DNA of 64,000 bases. Origin: Arthrobacter tumbae (lineage in GTDB: Bacteria > Actinomycetota > Actinomycetes > Actinomycetales > Micrococcaceae). The stretch's first letter is position 1; each line of letters begins with the position of its first letter. The stretch is from the NCBI RefSeq assembly GCF_016907495.1, contig NZ_JAFBCC010000001.1:2976001-3040000 (forward strand). The letters run 5' to 3'. Below the pieces are notes generated by a model. It had not been told where the DNA came from and searched no databases. It saw only the letters and a program-made list of their open reading frames with translations. Position numbers and translations under genes: made by a program. This document shows positions 50,367 through 59,464 of the stretch, piece by piece.

Positions 50367-50987
50367 ATGTACGTTCTGACGATCGATCAGCGGAACAGCA
50401 CCAACGAGCCCGATCGCGTTCCTACCCTGCTCCGCCACCTGGGTGGCGTCCCGACCGCGGTCCCGTTCGAGCGGTCGGTAGGAGATGAGATCCAGGGCGT
50501 CCTGGCAACCGGCGAAGACGTGATTGAAGCGGCGCTGCGCTGCCTGCGGGCCGGTGGGTGGTATGTCGGCATCGGCATCGGCACAGTGGAGCTTCCGCTG
50601 CCCGTGACCCCGCGCGAGGGAAGGGGGAGTGCCTTCGTGGCTGCGAGAGCCGCCGTCGAGCGGGCAAAAAAGACAGGGGACCGCGCACCCCTTGCCGTGG
50701 AGGGTACAGACGGCGCCGCTGACGCCGAAGGAGTGCTCTCACTCATTGGACGGTTCGTCATGCACCGGACCGATGCGGAGTGGCGCATCCTGGACCTCCT
50801 CGAACCGCAGCAGCGAGGAAGCCAGTCGGCGGTGGCCCGCACGCTGGACATCAGTCCGCAGGCGGTCAGCAAGGCAGTCTTCCGGTCAGCCTGGATCGAA
50901 GAGTGGGCTGCCCGTCCCGCCGCCGCAGTATTGTTGCAGCTGGCGGATGACAATGCTGGAAAACCGGCAGACGGGGACAGACACTGA
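50367..50987 (+). CDS. SatD-like protein with C-terminal helix-turn-helix
   Basis: A 206-residue protein resembling the SatD family of Firmicutes. The N-terminal strand MYVLTIDQRNS has Asp7 where SatD has IGD; VGDEIQGVL (38-46) matches GDEFQGLL, and YVGIGIGTVEL (66-76) with GSAFVAARAAVERAK matches the GIGIG...AREAI part. A MarR-like helix-turn-helix closes the protein (GSQSAVARTLDISPQAVSKA, residues 151-170). The Asp strand, GDE hairpin and GIGIG strand recall the palm domain of GGDEF and class III cyclases, but no enzyme activity is known. It probably controls itself through the palindromes in its promoter. The next gene overlaps its stop as TGATG. Confidence 0.78.
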   Translation: MYVLTIDQRNSTNEPDRVPTLLRHLGGVPTAVPFERSVGDEIQGVLATGEDVIEAALRCLRAGGWYVGIGIGTVELPLPVTPREGRGSAFVAARAAVERAKKTGDRAPLAVEGTDGAADAEGVLSLIGRFVMHRTDAEWRILDLLEPQQRGSQSAVARTLDISPQAVSKAVFRSAWIEEWAARPAAAVLLQLADDNAGKPADGDRH

Positions 50988-51418
50988 TGGAGATTCTTTG
51001 GGGCTCATTGGCCCTGCTCGTCGCAGGCGCTCTGGGATCGCCAATCACGCTCGCTGTCCTGCGCCTGGCGCGCGCGGTTGATGACCAGAAAACCCTTCAT
51101 GCTCCGATTTCCGATGCAGAGGCGGTACCGGTTGCCGACGGGGAACAGGAAGCCCCGATCGAGGAGGCCGCTCCGGACACACCGGGTGTGCTCCGCGGCG
51201 GGCTGGTGATCGGCATCCTGGAGCGCACGTCGGTGGCGCTCGCAATTCTGCTGAACGAACCGGTTGCCATTGCCTACGTCGTCGCCATCAAGGGACTGGG
51301 GCGTTACGCGGAGCTGAAGGAAACCCCCGCGGCCGCCGAACGGTTCATCATCGGGACGCTGACGTCGCTGTTGTGGGCCTGCGCTGTCGCGGGACTCACA
51401 GCTGCCTACCTGCTCTGA
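50987..51418 (+). CDS. Small membrane protein, DUF3307-like partner of the SatD-like protein
   Basis: A 143-residue membrane protein with segments at about 3-27, 70-103 and 118-143 and an acidic cytosolic loop (residues 40-66). The part AIKGLGRYAELKETPAAAERF followed by IIGTLTSLL resembles the C-terminal end of DUF3307 proteins, which accompany SatD genes in other phyla. Here the N-terminal DUF3307 portion is missing, so it looks like a shortened relative. The ATG shares its A with the preceding TGA, so translation is coupled. The function is unknown; a membrane receptor or anchor for the SatD-like regulator is my inference. Confidence 0.7.
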   Translation: MEILWGSLALLVAGALGSPITLAVLRLARAVDDQKTLHAPISDAEAVPVADGEQEAPIEEAAPDTPGVLRGGLVIGILERTSVALAILLNEPVAIAYVVAIKGLGRYAELKETPAAAERFIIGTLTSLLWACAVAGLTAAYLL

Positions 51419-51423
51419 TCACG

Positions 51424-51429
51424 TAGGGT
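51424..51429 (+). promoter_or_regulatory. Candidate -10 box of the YciI gene
   Basis: TAGGGT ends 6 nt before the ATG at 51436, the leaderless spacing seen at other genes here; GGTGGAG could also act as a ribosome site. Confidence 0.35.
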
Positions 51430-51435
51430 GGAGCC

Positions 51436-51732
51436 ATGAGTGTTTTCGCAGTCGAGTACGTGTATGGCGCCGAATCCGCAGCCAGCCGGGATGAGTACCG
51501 GCCCGCGCACCGGGAGTGGCTGAACCAGCTGGTCAGCCAGGGAAACGTCCTTGCATCCGGACCCTTCGTAGACAACGCGGGAGCGCTGCTGCTCTTCGTC
51601 GCGGACGGCGAAGCCCAGCTCAACGATCTGCTGAAGCAGGATCCCTTTGCCGCTGCAGGTGTCATCTCCGCCGTCAAGACAACGCAGTGGAACCCAGTGA
51701 TCGGCGTTCTCGCCGAGCATGCGGATCGCTGA
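51436..51732 (+). CDS. YciI family protein
   Basis: A 98-residue ferredoxin-like (dimeric alpha/beta barrel) protein. The family residues are visible: FAVEYVYG at the N-terminus, the conserved His in RPAHREWLNQL (about residue 31), ASGPFVDNAGALLLF with the Asp-containing strand, and DPFAAAGVISAVKTTQWNPVIG at the end. Some YciI proteins have dehydrochlorinase or lactonase-like activity; no role is established here. It lies between the SatD-like pair and ispG, with about 65 nt to the latter, and appears to have its own promoter. Confidence 0.88.
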   Translation: MSVFAVEYVYGAESAASRDEYRPAHREWLNQLVSQGNVLASGPFVDNAGALLLFVADGEAQLNDLLKQDPFAAAGVISAVKTTQWNPVIGVLAEHADR

Positions 51733-51798
51733 CTGGTCGGTAGCGATCAGTAATAAATTCATCGACATCCAGCCACGAATCTATCCCTGGAGGATACT

Positions 51799-52965
51799 TT
51801 GACCTCGGTCAACCTCGGAATGCCTGCCGCACCGCCGCCAACACTGGCATCGCGGCGGAAGACCCGCCAGATCAAGGTGGGTTCCGTGGGGGTGGGCTCG
51901 GACTCGCCTGTCAGCGTGCAGTCCATGACCACAACCCCCACCACGGACATCAACGCCACCCTTCAGCAGATCGCTGAGCTGACGGCGTCCGGCTGCGACA
52001 TCGTCCGGGTGGCCTGCCCTACTGCGGATGACGCCGAAGCGCTGCCCATCATCGCCAGGAAGTCGCAGATCCCGGTTATCGCGGATATTCACTTCCAGCC
52101 GAAGTACGTTTTTGCGGCTATCGACGCCGGGTGTGCAGCTGTCCGTGTCAATCCCGGCAATATCCGGAAGTTCGATGACCAGGTAAAGGAAATCGCGAGA
52201 GCCGCCAAGGCTGCCGGAACGTCCATCCGGATCGGAGTGAATGCCGGCTCGCTTGACCCTCGCCTGTTGGAGAAGTACGGCAAGGCAACTCCTGAAGCGC
52301 TCGTGGAATCGGCCGTCTGGGAAGCCTCCCTGTTCGAGGAACACGATTTCCACGATTTCAAGATCTCGGTCAAGCACAATGATCCTGTGGTGATGGTGCG
52401 CGCCTATGAGTTGCTCGCCGAGCGCGGCGACTGGCCGCTGCACCTTGGCGTAACTGAAGCCGGGCCTGCCTTCCAGGGCACCATCAAGTCGGCTACAGCG
52501 TTCGGAGCGCTGCTCTCCAAGGGAATCGGTGACACGATCCGGGTCTCGCTCTCAGCGCCTCCGGTTGAAGAAATCAAGGTCGGCAACCAGATCCTGCAGT
52601 CGCTGAACCTGCGCCCGCGCAAGCTGGATATTGTCTCCTGCCCGTCCTGTGGACGCGCCCAGGTGGATGTCTACTCCCTCGCAGAGGAGGTGACCGCCGG
52701 CCTCGAGGGTATGGAGGTCCCCTTGCGGGTCGCGGTCATGGGTTGCGTGGTGAACGGTCCAGGCGAAGCACGTGAAGCTGACCTCGGCGTTGCCTCCGGA
52801 AACGGTAAGGGACAGATATTCGTCAAGGGAGAAGTTATCAAGACTGTTCCTGAGGACCAGATTGTTGAGACACTCATTGAAGAAGCGATGAGGATTGCAG
52901 AAGAGATGGGCGAAACCGATGGCGAAACTGCTGGCTCGGGTAGCCCCGTGGTTTCCGTCCGGTAA
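51799..52965 (+). CDS. ispG: 4-hydroxy-3-methylbut-2-enyl diphosphate synthase (flavodoxin type)
   Basis: Penultimate enzyme of the MEP route, a [4Fe-4S] protein that makes HMBPP from the cyclic diphosphate. The N-terminal TIM barrel holds [19 protein letters not shown] and [12 protein letters not shown]. The cluster ligands are C280 and C283 in SCPSCGRAQ and C316 in [15 protein letters not shown], where the following Glu is the fourth ligand. Length 388 residues. It begins with TTG; GGAGG stands five bases upstream, which fixes this start. Dxr, encoded 3 kb upstream, acts in the same pathway. A GNAT gene overlaps the 3' end by 47 nt. Confidence 0.95.
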   Translation: MTSVNLGMPAAPPPTLASRRKTRQIKVGSVGVGSDSPVSVQSMTTTPTTDINATLQQIAELTASGCDIVRVACPTADDAEALPIIARKSQIPVIADIHFQPKYVFAAIDAGCAAVRVNPGNIRKFDDQVKEIARAAKAAGTSIRIGVNAGSLDPRLLEKYGKATPEALVESAVWEASLFEEHDFHDFKISVKHNDPVVMVRAYELLAERGDWPLHLGVTEAGPAFQGTIKSATAFGALLSKGIGDTIRVSLSAPPVEEIKVGNQILQSLNLRPRKLDIVSCPSCGRAQVDVYSLAEEVTAGLEGMEVPLRVAVMGCVVNGPGEAREADLGVASGNGKGQIFVKGEVIKTVPEDQIVETLIEEAMRIAEEMGETDGETAGSGSPVVSVR

Positions 52966-53812
52966 GTCCGCCCCAAGCGGAGTTGCCTTTCGCACCCTGG
53001 GCGGGAAAGATACCTGCGATCTCTGGCAACTCGTGAACGCGGACAGCACGGCCAATGTCTTCATGGCCGCGCATCTGGAGGCAGCAGGAACGGCCGCGCC
53101 GTCGTCGTCCGGGGGAGAAGTGATCGGCACTTTCTCCAACGCACGCCTGATTTCCGCGTGCTGGACCGGAGTGAATCTTGTTCCGATCGGGATGGCGGGA
53201 AGCGACGCCGCCGCCCTGGGGACCGTCCTCGGCGAGAGCGGGCGCCGGTTTTCCTCCATTTTTGGCCCCGCGGCTTCCGTCATGGGCCTCTGGTCCACCT
53301 TGAGTGCCTACAGCGCCGAGCCGTTCGACGTCCGGTCCGAGCAGCCTCTGCTTGAAATCCGGGAGCCGTCGACGGTGCCTCCGACATCCACCCTCCGGTA
53401 TACCAAACCGTCGGAGTTGGAAAAGATCCTGCCCGCGTGCGCCGCCATGTTCGAAGAAGAAGTTGGTTATTCCCCATATGTCGGGGGCGAGGAGCACTAT
53501 CGGCGGCGCGTGGCCAGCCTCATTCGACGGCGGCACTCCCTGGTGGATTTCGACGACGACGGTCAGGTGATCTTCAAGGCGGAACTGGGCACGGTTTCGG
53601 CCGCCACTGCCCAGGTTCAGGGTGTCTGGATCAATCCCGCCTACCGCGGGGAGGGGCTGAGCGCAGGCTATATGTCGGCGGTTGTGAACGAAGCGCTGAA
53701 GCTTGCGCCCGTTGTCAGTCTCTACGTGAACTCGTTCAACACACGAGCCCTGGCGCTCTACCGGACCGTCGGTTTTACCCGGACGGGTGAGTTTGCGACG
53801 GTGCTCTTCTGA
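52919..53812 (+). CDS. GNAT acetyltransferase with N-terminal DUF4081
   Basis: A protein of about 297 residues. The N-terminal half is DUF4081-like ([23 protein letters not shown] and the [14 protein letters not shown] stretch); the C-terminal half is a GNAT domain with [20 protein letters not shown], where RGEGLS is the acetyl-CoA loop, and [22 protein letters not shown]. It is the gene next to ispG in Actinobacteria (Rv2867c in M. tuberculosis). The start is unsure: ATG 52919 overlaps ispG by 47 nt, while the conserved domain begins only after the ispG stop. The substrate is unknown. Confidence 0.85.
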   Translation: MAKLLARVAPWFPSGKSAPSGVAFRTLGGKDTCDLWQLVNADSTANVFMAAHLEAAGTAAPSSSGGEVIGTFSNARLISACWTGVNLVPIGMAGSDAAALGTVLGESGRRFSSIFGPAASVMGLWSTLSAYSAEPFDVRSEQPLLEIREPSTVPPTSTLRYTKPSELEKILPACAAMFEEEVGYSPYVGGEEHYRRRVASLIRRRHSLVDFDDDGQVIFKAELGTVSAATAQVQGVWINPAYRGEGLSAGYMSAVVNEALKLAPVVSLYVNSFNTRALALYRTVGFTRTGEFATVLF

Positions 53813-53856
53813 GCCGTCTCGTGTCCGTCTCTTCCCGACGTCGTGAAAGGTCAACA

Positions 53857-54648
53857 ATGAGGCGAGTGGCCCGCATTGCCGGCGGATTCGCCTGTGTTCT
53901 CGCGTTGGCGGGCTGCAGCGCCGATCCGCCGGATGAACATCCGCCGGAACGGCAGACCCAGACTGCGGCGCCTGCAGAACCCTCGGCAGCCGGGACGCAG
54001 ACTCCGGCCACATCCGAGCCGGCGGCAACCCCTTCTTCCACTCCCGGCAGCGGCTCCCGGTTGAGCGCAGAACAACTCGAGGCGGTGCTTGCGGCGGTCA
54101 ACGAGGCGGAGTCACTCAATGCGCAGATCATTGCTGACGGCGAGCTTCGTGCCCTTGAGGAGGAGGGCGCCCGTCGGGCAGAAGACATCGCGGTGACTCC
54201 CGAGGAATGCAACGTGTATGCGGAGTCCAGCCCGGAAGGCCTCTCCGCCGAGGCCAGCCGCGCAGCGATGACGTTCGCGGGGGAATCTTCGCTGCAGCCC
54301 GACACTGTCAGTCTCTCCGGCCTGACCTCGGAGGGGGCAGCCGGCGCGCAGATTCGGGCCAGCCGGAACCAGTTGAACGCATGCTCGGAATTCACCATGG
54401 AGGTATCCAGCCAGGAGATCAGAACCACCGTCGCGGAAATCGAGGTTGAGACCGCTGCGGATCAGGACCTGGCCCTTCGCACCACCGCGCAGGTTCCCGG
54501 AACTATCCAGGAATCTCTGACGGTGCGCGCCGCTGTGGGCGGCACCGTCGTCGACGTCCTGGTGGGCGGCTCAACTGATCCGGCAGCTGATGTGGCCCGC
54601 GCCGAACGCCTGACGAATCTCGTGGTGGCTGAGCTCCGCGCACCCTGA
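53857..54648 (+). CDS. Secreted lipoprotein of unknown function
   Basis: A 263-residue protein with a clear lipoprotein signal: RRVARIAGGFACVLALAGCS, the lipobox LAGC placing the lipid on Cys20. A Pro/Thr/Ala/Ser-rich linker (about residues 23-68) spans the wall region, followed by a folded domain of about 190 residues. Two Cys in the mature domain (in PEECNVYAES and NACSEF) may form a disulfide. The pattern recalls the extracellular sensor-type domains of actinobacterial lipoproteins, but I cannot name the family. ATG at 53857 has GAAAGG six bases upstream. It lies between the ispG-GNAT unit and proS. Confidence 0.75.
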   Translation: MRRVARIAGGFACVLALAGCSADPPDEHPPERQTQTAAPAEPSAAGTQTPATSEPAATPSSTPGSGSRLSAEQLEAVLAAVNEAESLNAQIIADGELRALEEEGARRAEDIAVTPEECNVYAESSPEGLSAEASRAAMTFAGESSLQPDTVSLSGLTSEGAAGAQIRASRNQLNACSEFTMEVSSQEIRTTVAEIEVETAADQDLALRTTAQVPGTIQESLTVRAAVGGTVVDVLVGGSTDPAADVARAERLTNLVVAELRAP

Positions 54649-54681
54649 AACACCGTGTCACCCGGAACCCGCCGGACCGGT

Positions 54682-54687
54682 TAGATT
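54682..54687 (+). promoter_or_regulatory. Candidate -10 box of proS
   Basis: TAGATT fits TANNNT, 72 nt before the chosen proS start. A GTG at 54693, right after it, opens the same frame and could be a leaderless alternative start. Confidence 0.35.
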
Positions 54688-54758
54688 GGTAGGTGTTGTT
54701 GCTGCCGCCACGTTCGCTCGAACCGCGGCAGAAAGTGCCAAAGAAACGGATTCCAAGC

Positions 54759-56558
54759 GTGGTCCTTCGACTCTCCACTCTTTTCCTGCGCACGCTGCGC
54801 GAAGATCCCGCCGAAGCTGAGGTGGCAAGTCATCGTCTGCTGCTGCGTGCAGGCTATATCCGCCGCGCCGCTCCCGGCATATACAGCTGGCTGCCGCTCG
54901 GCCTGAAAGTACTCGCGAGGGTGGAGTCCGTCATCCGCGAGGAGATGGACGCGATCGGTGCGCAGGAGGTCCACTTCCCGGCGCTACTCCCCAAGGAGCC
55001 GTACGAGGCCACCAACCGCTGGACCGAGTACGGCGAAGGCATCTTCCGCCTGAAGGACCGCAAGGATGCGGACTACCTCCTGGCGCCCACCCACGAGGAG
55101 ATGTTCACCCTGCTGGTCAAGGACCTGTACAACTCCTACAAGGACCTTCCGCTCAGCCTGTACCAGATCCAGACAAAATACCGCGATGAAGCACGTCCGC
55201 GGGCAGGGCTTCTGCGTGGCCGCGAATTCATCATGAAGGACTCCTACTCCTTCGACATCGACGACGCCGGTCTCGAACACAGCTACGAGCTGCACCGGGA
55301 AGCCTACCTTCGTATCTTCTCCCGGCTTGGACTCGACGTGATCCCGGTCGCCGCCACGGCCGGCGCCATGGGGGGCTCCAGGAGCGAGGAGTTCCTGCAC
55401 CCTTCCGAGATCGGTGAGGACACCTTTGTAGTGTCCGACGGCGGGTACGCGGCGAACGTCGAGGCCGTCACCACCGTCGTGCCCTCCGAGGTGGACTACT
55501 CGAACGCGCAACCGGCGGAAGTGCGGGATACACCTGACACTCCGACGATCGACACGCTGGTGGACCACGCCAACGCCGCACTGCCGCGGCAGGAACGTCC
55601 ATGGTCTGCCGCGGACACGCTGAAGAATGTAGTGCTGGCGGTAGTCCTGCCTACCGGTGAGCGCCGGCTCGTTGTGGTTGGTGTGCCGGGCGACCGCAGC
55701 GTGGACCTCAAGCGGATCGAAGCCAATATCGGTCTGCACCTGTCCGCCAGCGGAGAGGTGACGGTCGAGGCGGCAACCGATGAGGACCTCAAGAAGCATC
55801 CGGGGCTCGTCAAGGGCTACATAGGCCCGGGCCTGAGCCTTGACGCGGCGGTGCTTGGGTCGAAGAGCTCCACCGGCCTGACATTCCTGGTAGACCCGCG
55901 CGTTGTATCCGGCACCACCTGGGTTACCGGTGCCAACGTCCGCGGGAAGCACGTCTTCGGGCTCGTTGCCGGCAGGGACTTCACCTGGGACGGAGTGATT
56001 GAGTCCGTCGAAGTGCGCGTCGGGGATGAAGCTCCCGACGGCTCCGGCCCGCTCCGAACCCAGCGCGGTATCGAGATGGGCCACATCTTCCAGCTCGGGC
56101 GGAAGTATGCTGAGGCGCTCCATCTCAAGGTCCTGGACCAGAACGGCAAACTGACCACGGTCACCATGGGTTCCTATGGGGTCGGGGTCACCCGGGCAGT
56201 GGCCGCGCTGGTGGAATCAAACCGCGATGACAAGGGCATCATCTGGCCGCGGAACGTGGCGCCCGCCGACGTCCACCTGGTCGCAACGGGTAAGGGCGAT
56301 GAGGTGTTCGCGGCGGCAGAGCAGCTTGCCGGCGAGCTCGAAGCCAGGGGACTGAGCGTCCTATTCGATGATCGGCCGAAGGTCTCGCCGGGCGTGAAGT
56401 TCGGCGATGCAGAGCTGATCGGTGTTCCAACCATCGTCGTCGTGGGACGCGGACTGGCCGAAGGCCACATCGAGGTGAAGGACCGCCGCTCCGGCACAAG
56501 CGAGAACGTGGCTGTTGCCGACGTCGTCGATCATCTGCATGCGGTGATCAGCGCCTGA
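54759..56558 (+). CDS. proS: Prolyl-tRNA synthetase (bacterial type, with editing domain)
   Basis: Class II synthetase charging tRNA-Pro, 599 residues. Motif 1 lies near the start ([23 protein letters not shown]), motif 2 as [27 protein letters not shown], the INS editing domain against alanyl-tRNA between about residues 230 and 400, and motif 3 near [17 protein letters not shown]; an anticodon-binding domain follows. GTG at 54759 gives [16 protein letters not shown], the standard beginning; the frame continues upstream to a GTG at 54693. The neighbourhood ispG-GNAT-proS is conserved. The next gene converges. Confidence 0.96.
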   Translation: MVLRLSTLFLRTLREDPAEAEVASHRLLLRAGYIRRAAPGIYSWLPLGLKVLARVESVIREEMDAIGAQEVHFPALLPKEPYEATNRWTEYGEGIFRLKDRKDADYLLAPTHEEMFTLLVKDLYNSYKDLPLSLYQIQTKYRDEARPRAGLLRGREFIMKDSYSFDIDDAGLEHSYELHREAYLRIFSRLGLDVIPVAATAGAMGGSRSEEFLHPSEIGEDTFVVSDGGYAANVEAVTTVVPSEVDYSNAQPAEVRDTPDTPTIDTLVDHANAALPRQERPWSAADTLKNVVLAVVLPTGERRLVVVGVPGDRSVDLKRIEANIGLHLSASGEVTVEAATDEDLKKHPGLVKGYIGPGLSLDAAVLGSKSSTGLTFLVDPRVVSGTTWVTGANVRGKHVFGLVAGRDFTWDGVIESVEVRVGDEAPDGSGPLRTQRGIEMGHIFQLGRKYAEALHLKVLDQNGKLTTVTMGSYGVGVTRAVAALVESNRDDKGIIWPRNVAPADVHLVATGKGDEVFAAAEQLAGELEARGLSVLFDDRPKVSPGVKFGDAELIGVPTIVVVGRGLAEGHIEVKDRRSGTSENVAVADVVDHLHAVISA

Positions 56559-56621
56559 GGCGCTCGTCGACTATATCTGCCCGTCGATAATTTCGGGACG
56601 AAGAGTATCCGCTGACGCCGG

Positions 56622-57626
56622 TCAGGGCGCAGCCAGCCGGGCAGCGGGCGGCAGGTTCGCCAGCGGTTTGCGCAGCAGGTTGCTCGCCACCCAGAGCGAG
56701 CGGTCGGCGTCGTCGGACTGGCCTTCCCTCAGGTAACCCAGCGCGTTCTCGACCTCCCGGACCACCGACCAGTCGCGGGCCAGCATTGGATCCAGACCCG
56801 CCGCGAGTGCCAAATCCGTGCAGCGGTCGCGCAGATGGCTTGCAGGATCAGCCGCACTGAGCTCGCTGATCCGGTTCCAGAGCATCGGCGCCACAGCAAA
56901 CTCCGCATCTCCCAGGAGCGGTTTCGGGTCAATCGCCAGGAACCGCCGGGGGAGTTCATGGACCGGCAGGACGTTCAGGTAGTGGAGGTCGGAATGAACC
57001 AGCACATCGTGATCACGGCGTCGGCCGACTGCGCCGTGCAGCTGGCACACCTCAAGCGCATACTCCAACAGCCAGCGGTCGAAGGGACGCCCGAGGGTCT
57101 CCCACTCCAGCGGCAGCGTGTCCGTCCACTGTTCGGCCTGCTCCGCAACGGAGGGAAGGGCGAACCAACGGGGGTCCGAATCGGCCGCACCAGCCGGAGC
57201 GATCGATAGCCGGCGCATGATCGCCCCCCAGATATCGGTGGTTTCGGCCAGCGGCAGCTCAGCCAGGGAAGAGTCCCCGTCCAGCCGCTCAAGGAGCAGG
57301 ACGAAATCGTGGGGCGCACTGTCCAGGAGTTCGACGGCGCCGCTTCCGCCCCACAGGGCAAGCGCATCCGGTTCAGGAACCGCTTCGGAATGTGGCACGG
57401 TGATCTTGAGGACGGCCGGCCGTCCGTCGGCGCAGGCCACCGGAAGCACGACGGCGCAGTGCCCGCTCCACGGCTCTGCCCCCGGTTCCAGCTCCAGAAC
57501 CAGGTCCCACTGCTCGAGGTAGCGGTTCGCGATGCCGGCCCAGCCGTCCACCCAGGCCCTGCCTCCCGGCAAGTTCAGCGCTTTGCGCGCCAGGGTGCGC
57601 GGGAGCTCAATGTTGCGTGCGTCCAT
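56622..57626 (-). CDS. Aminoglycoside/hydroxyurea-type phosphotransferase family protein
   Basis: A 334-residue kinase-fold protein resembling streptomycin 6-phosphotransferases (APH(6)/hydroxyurea family). The catalytic loop is LVHSDLHYLNVL with Asp and Asn, the metal-binding segment is AIDPKPLLGDAEFA, and the nucleotide-binding Lys lies in AVLKITVPHSEA. Members confer streptomycin resistance when highly expressed, but this one stands in a conserved chromosomal setting beside proS and a DUF4439 gene with no mobile elements, so it is probably an intrinsic kinase. The gene ends convergent with proS and starts 9 nt after the DUF4439 stop, with no good ribosome site. Confidence 0.83.
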   Translation of the reverse strand: MDARNIELPRTLARKALNLPGGRAWVDGWAGIANRYLEQWDLVLELEPGAEPWSGHCAVVLPVACADGRPAVLKITVPHSEAVPEPDALALWGGSGAVELLDSAPHDFVLLLERLDGDSSLAELPLAETTDIWGAIMRRLSIAPAGAADSDPRWFALPSVAEQAEQWTDTLPLEWETLGRPFDRWLLEYALEVCQLHGAVGRRRDHDVLVHSDLHYLNVLPVHELPRRFLAIDPKPLLGDAEFAVAPMLWNRISELSAADPASHLRDRCTDLALAAGLDPMLARDWSVVREVENALGYLREGQSDDADRSLWVASNLLRKPLANLPPAARLAAP

Positions 57627-57635
57627 CCGACAAGG

Positions 57636-58712
57636 CTAGCTGCCGGCATCCCGGAGCCGCGGGTACTCGCCTGGGTCGATGCCCGGGAACGCGCTGCTGC
57701 CGGAGTCGGAGCCTCCTGAACTGCTGAGGTGCTGGGCGGTTGCAGCCAGCTGCCGCATTGCCCACTCCCGCGCCGGGCCCGGCGCGCTGACGCCCACCAG
57801 ATCGGCATAAAGGCCAGCCAGCGACTCCTCCAGCTCCTGCAGTGCGGCAGCCGGATCAGACAGGAAGCTCTCATCGAGCGCATACGCTGCAGCGGGCAGT
57901 GGTTCAGCGACGCAGTAGCGGGCGAGGATGGCCGATCCCACGGCGGCTGCACCCTCGTGTTGCGCCATCTGCTCCAGGAGATCCACGGGGTCGGGGGAAC
58001 GCGCTGCCACCACTTCATAGGCGTAGGCGGCGCGCTGTTCAGCGAGCACGGCTGTCCTGGCACCGTCCAGGCCGATGTCTGCCTTGAGTGTTGTCTCCGG
58101 AGGGCAGTTGGAGGTGCCGCCGTCGTCGTACGCTACCTCCGCAACTGGAATCGGGGGCAACTCCTTCCCCAGGCTCTCAGCCAGCACACGGCTCTGCAGC
58201 CACTGGGCAGTCGCAGCCGACGCCAGTACCCGTGCCGGCCCGGCATCGACCACCGCTGCTGCTTCGAAGGCATGAGTGTAGGAGTCTGTGAGGCCAACCA
58301 GAAGGTCGGTCGGCGTTGGGGCAGCAGGCGATGCGGACGGCGATGCAGGCGGAGATGATGCAGCCGCCGGGAAGGCGGGAGGGGAGGTCCCGGTGGCGGT
58401 GCCCACGGGCCGGAGGGCAATCGAGTGCAGCCGGAGCGTCCTGGCCAGCGCCGCGTAGTCCGGCCCGGCAGGCGCTGCGGTATCTTCGAGGAACGCGGCG
58501 GTTTCCGCGAGGATCTGAGCCGCATCGGACCCCTCGCTGAGAGCCAGTTCGGCAGCGCTCGGCTCAGCCTCCGGCGATCCTGTGCCGATCACGAGCCCGA
58601 TGGTAGCCACGAGGAGAAGGACCAACAGCAGGACTACCGTACGGACAACGCGCCTCAGTGCTGCCTTGAAGCCGCTGCCGGTGGAGGCGGAACGGTCCTT
58701 CGAGTGCGTCAC
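57636..58712 (-). CDS. Membrane-anchored DUF4439 (ferritin-like) protein
   Basis: A 358-residue protein. An N-terminal membrane anchor (about residues 21-46, VRTVVLLLVLLLVATIGLVIG) follows a basic start; a helical part and a Pro/Ser/Ala-rich linker (about 115-130) lead to helices that end in the DUF4439 ferritin-like domain (about 215-330, opening ARTAVLAEQRAAYAYEVVAARS). The domain is four-helix and may bind metal, although ligands are not obvious. GTG at 58712 starts the protein. It diverges from rimP, as in other Actinobacteria (Rv2843 region of M. tuberculosis), and is cotranscribed with the kinase gene. Confidence 0.83.
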   Translation of the reverse strand: MTHSKDRSASTGSGFKAALRRVVRTVVLLLVLLLVATIGLVIGTGSPEAEPSAAELALSEGSDAAQILAETAAFLEDTAAPAGPDYAALARTLRLHSIALRPVGTATGTSPPAFPAAASSPPASPSASPAAPTPTDLLVGLTDSYTHAFEAAAVVDAGPARVLASAATAQWLQSRVLAESLGKELPPIPVAEVAYDDGGTSNCPPETTLKADIGLDGARTAVLAEQRAAYAYEVVAARSPDPVDLLEQMAQHEGAAAVGSAILARYCVAEPLPAAAYALDESFLSDPAAALQELEESLAGLYADLVGVSAPGPAREWAMRQLAATAQHLSSSGGSDSGSSAFPGIDPGEYPRLRDAGS

Positions 58713-58816
58713 AACCGATCATCATGCCATGCGGAAGACCGTTCCGTGTGCCATTCACTGACCTGTCATAAAGTCGTTAGGGTAGTAGCTACAAGATCAT
58801 CGAGCGGGAGGCGGCA

Positions 58817-59434
58817 ATGGCGGGTAAATCCGGCAAGCAGAACACTGCTGCAAAGCAAAACACCTCCGCACCCCGCCGGAACACGGCTGCTGCGCACCTG
58901 GATGCGGCGGCTGAGGCCGCACGGCTCATTGAGTTCCTGCGCCCCACAGTGGAGAAGCATAATCTCCTCCTGGAAGACGTGGAAGTGCGCATCGTGGGAA
59001 GCCACCGGACGCTCCATGTGGTTGTGGACCTGCCGGATGACGGCCTCGATGGTGTGAGTCTTGACACTGTCTCCGAGGTGTCGCAGAGCGTCTCAAGCGC
59101 CCTCGACGATGATCCGGGAGATGACGGACGGCCCTACAACCTGGAGGTTTCCTCGCCCGGGGTATCCAGGCCGCTTACCCAGCCGCGCCACTGGCGGAGG
59201 AACATCGGCAGGCTGGTTGATGTAAAGCTGGCTGACGGCGAGGTGCTGGAAGGCCGTCTGATTGATGCTGATGAGACGTCGGTGACCCTGAAACCGCTGA
59301 TGGCGGTCAAAAAGGGCACCAAACCGAAGTTCAGGGAAGACCGGGCAATTCCCTACGACAAAATCCGCAAGGGTACTGTCCAGGTCGAATTCGCCCACGC
59401 TGATGCCGAGGAATCCGGCGGCGACAATGACTGA
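58817..59434 (+). CDS. rimP: Ribosome maturation factor RimP
   Basis: Assembly factor for the 30S subunit. The N-terminal alpha/beta domain (about residues 35-120) contains LEDVEVRIVGSHRTLHVVVD and the conserved YNLEVSSPGVSRPLTQPRHW; the C-terminal SH3-like barrel spans about 120-190. The first 30 residues are a polar Lys/Asn/Ala extension. Total 205 residues. ATG at 58817 follows GGGAGG at five bases. It is the first gene of rimP-nusA-ylxR-infB. Upstream, TTCACT and TAGGGT with 18 nt between are a weak promoter candidate at about 58754-58783. Confidence 0.95.
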   Translation: MAGKSGKQNTAAKQNTSAPRRNTAAAHLDAAAEAARLIEFLRPTVEKHNLLLEDVEVRIVGSHRTLHVVVDLPDDGLDGVSLDTVSEVSQSVSSALDDDPGDDGRPYNLEVSSPGVSRPLTQPRHWRRNIGRLVDVKLADGEVLEGRLIDADETSVTLKPLMAVKKGTKPKFREDRAIPYDKIRKGTVQVEFAHADAEESGGDND

Positions 59435-59464
59435 TTACGACCGCTGGTTGCTGAGGAGGCCCCA

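Noticed and set aside
56622-57626. Acquired antibiotic resistance gene.
   Set aside because: No mobile element, integron or base-composition shift adjoins it, and the gene neighbourhood is the conserved proS-rimP region.
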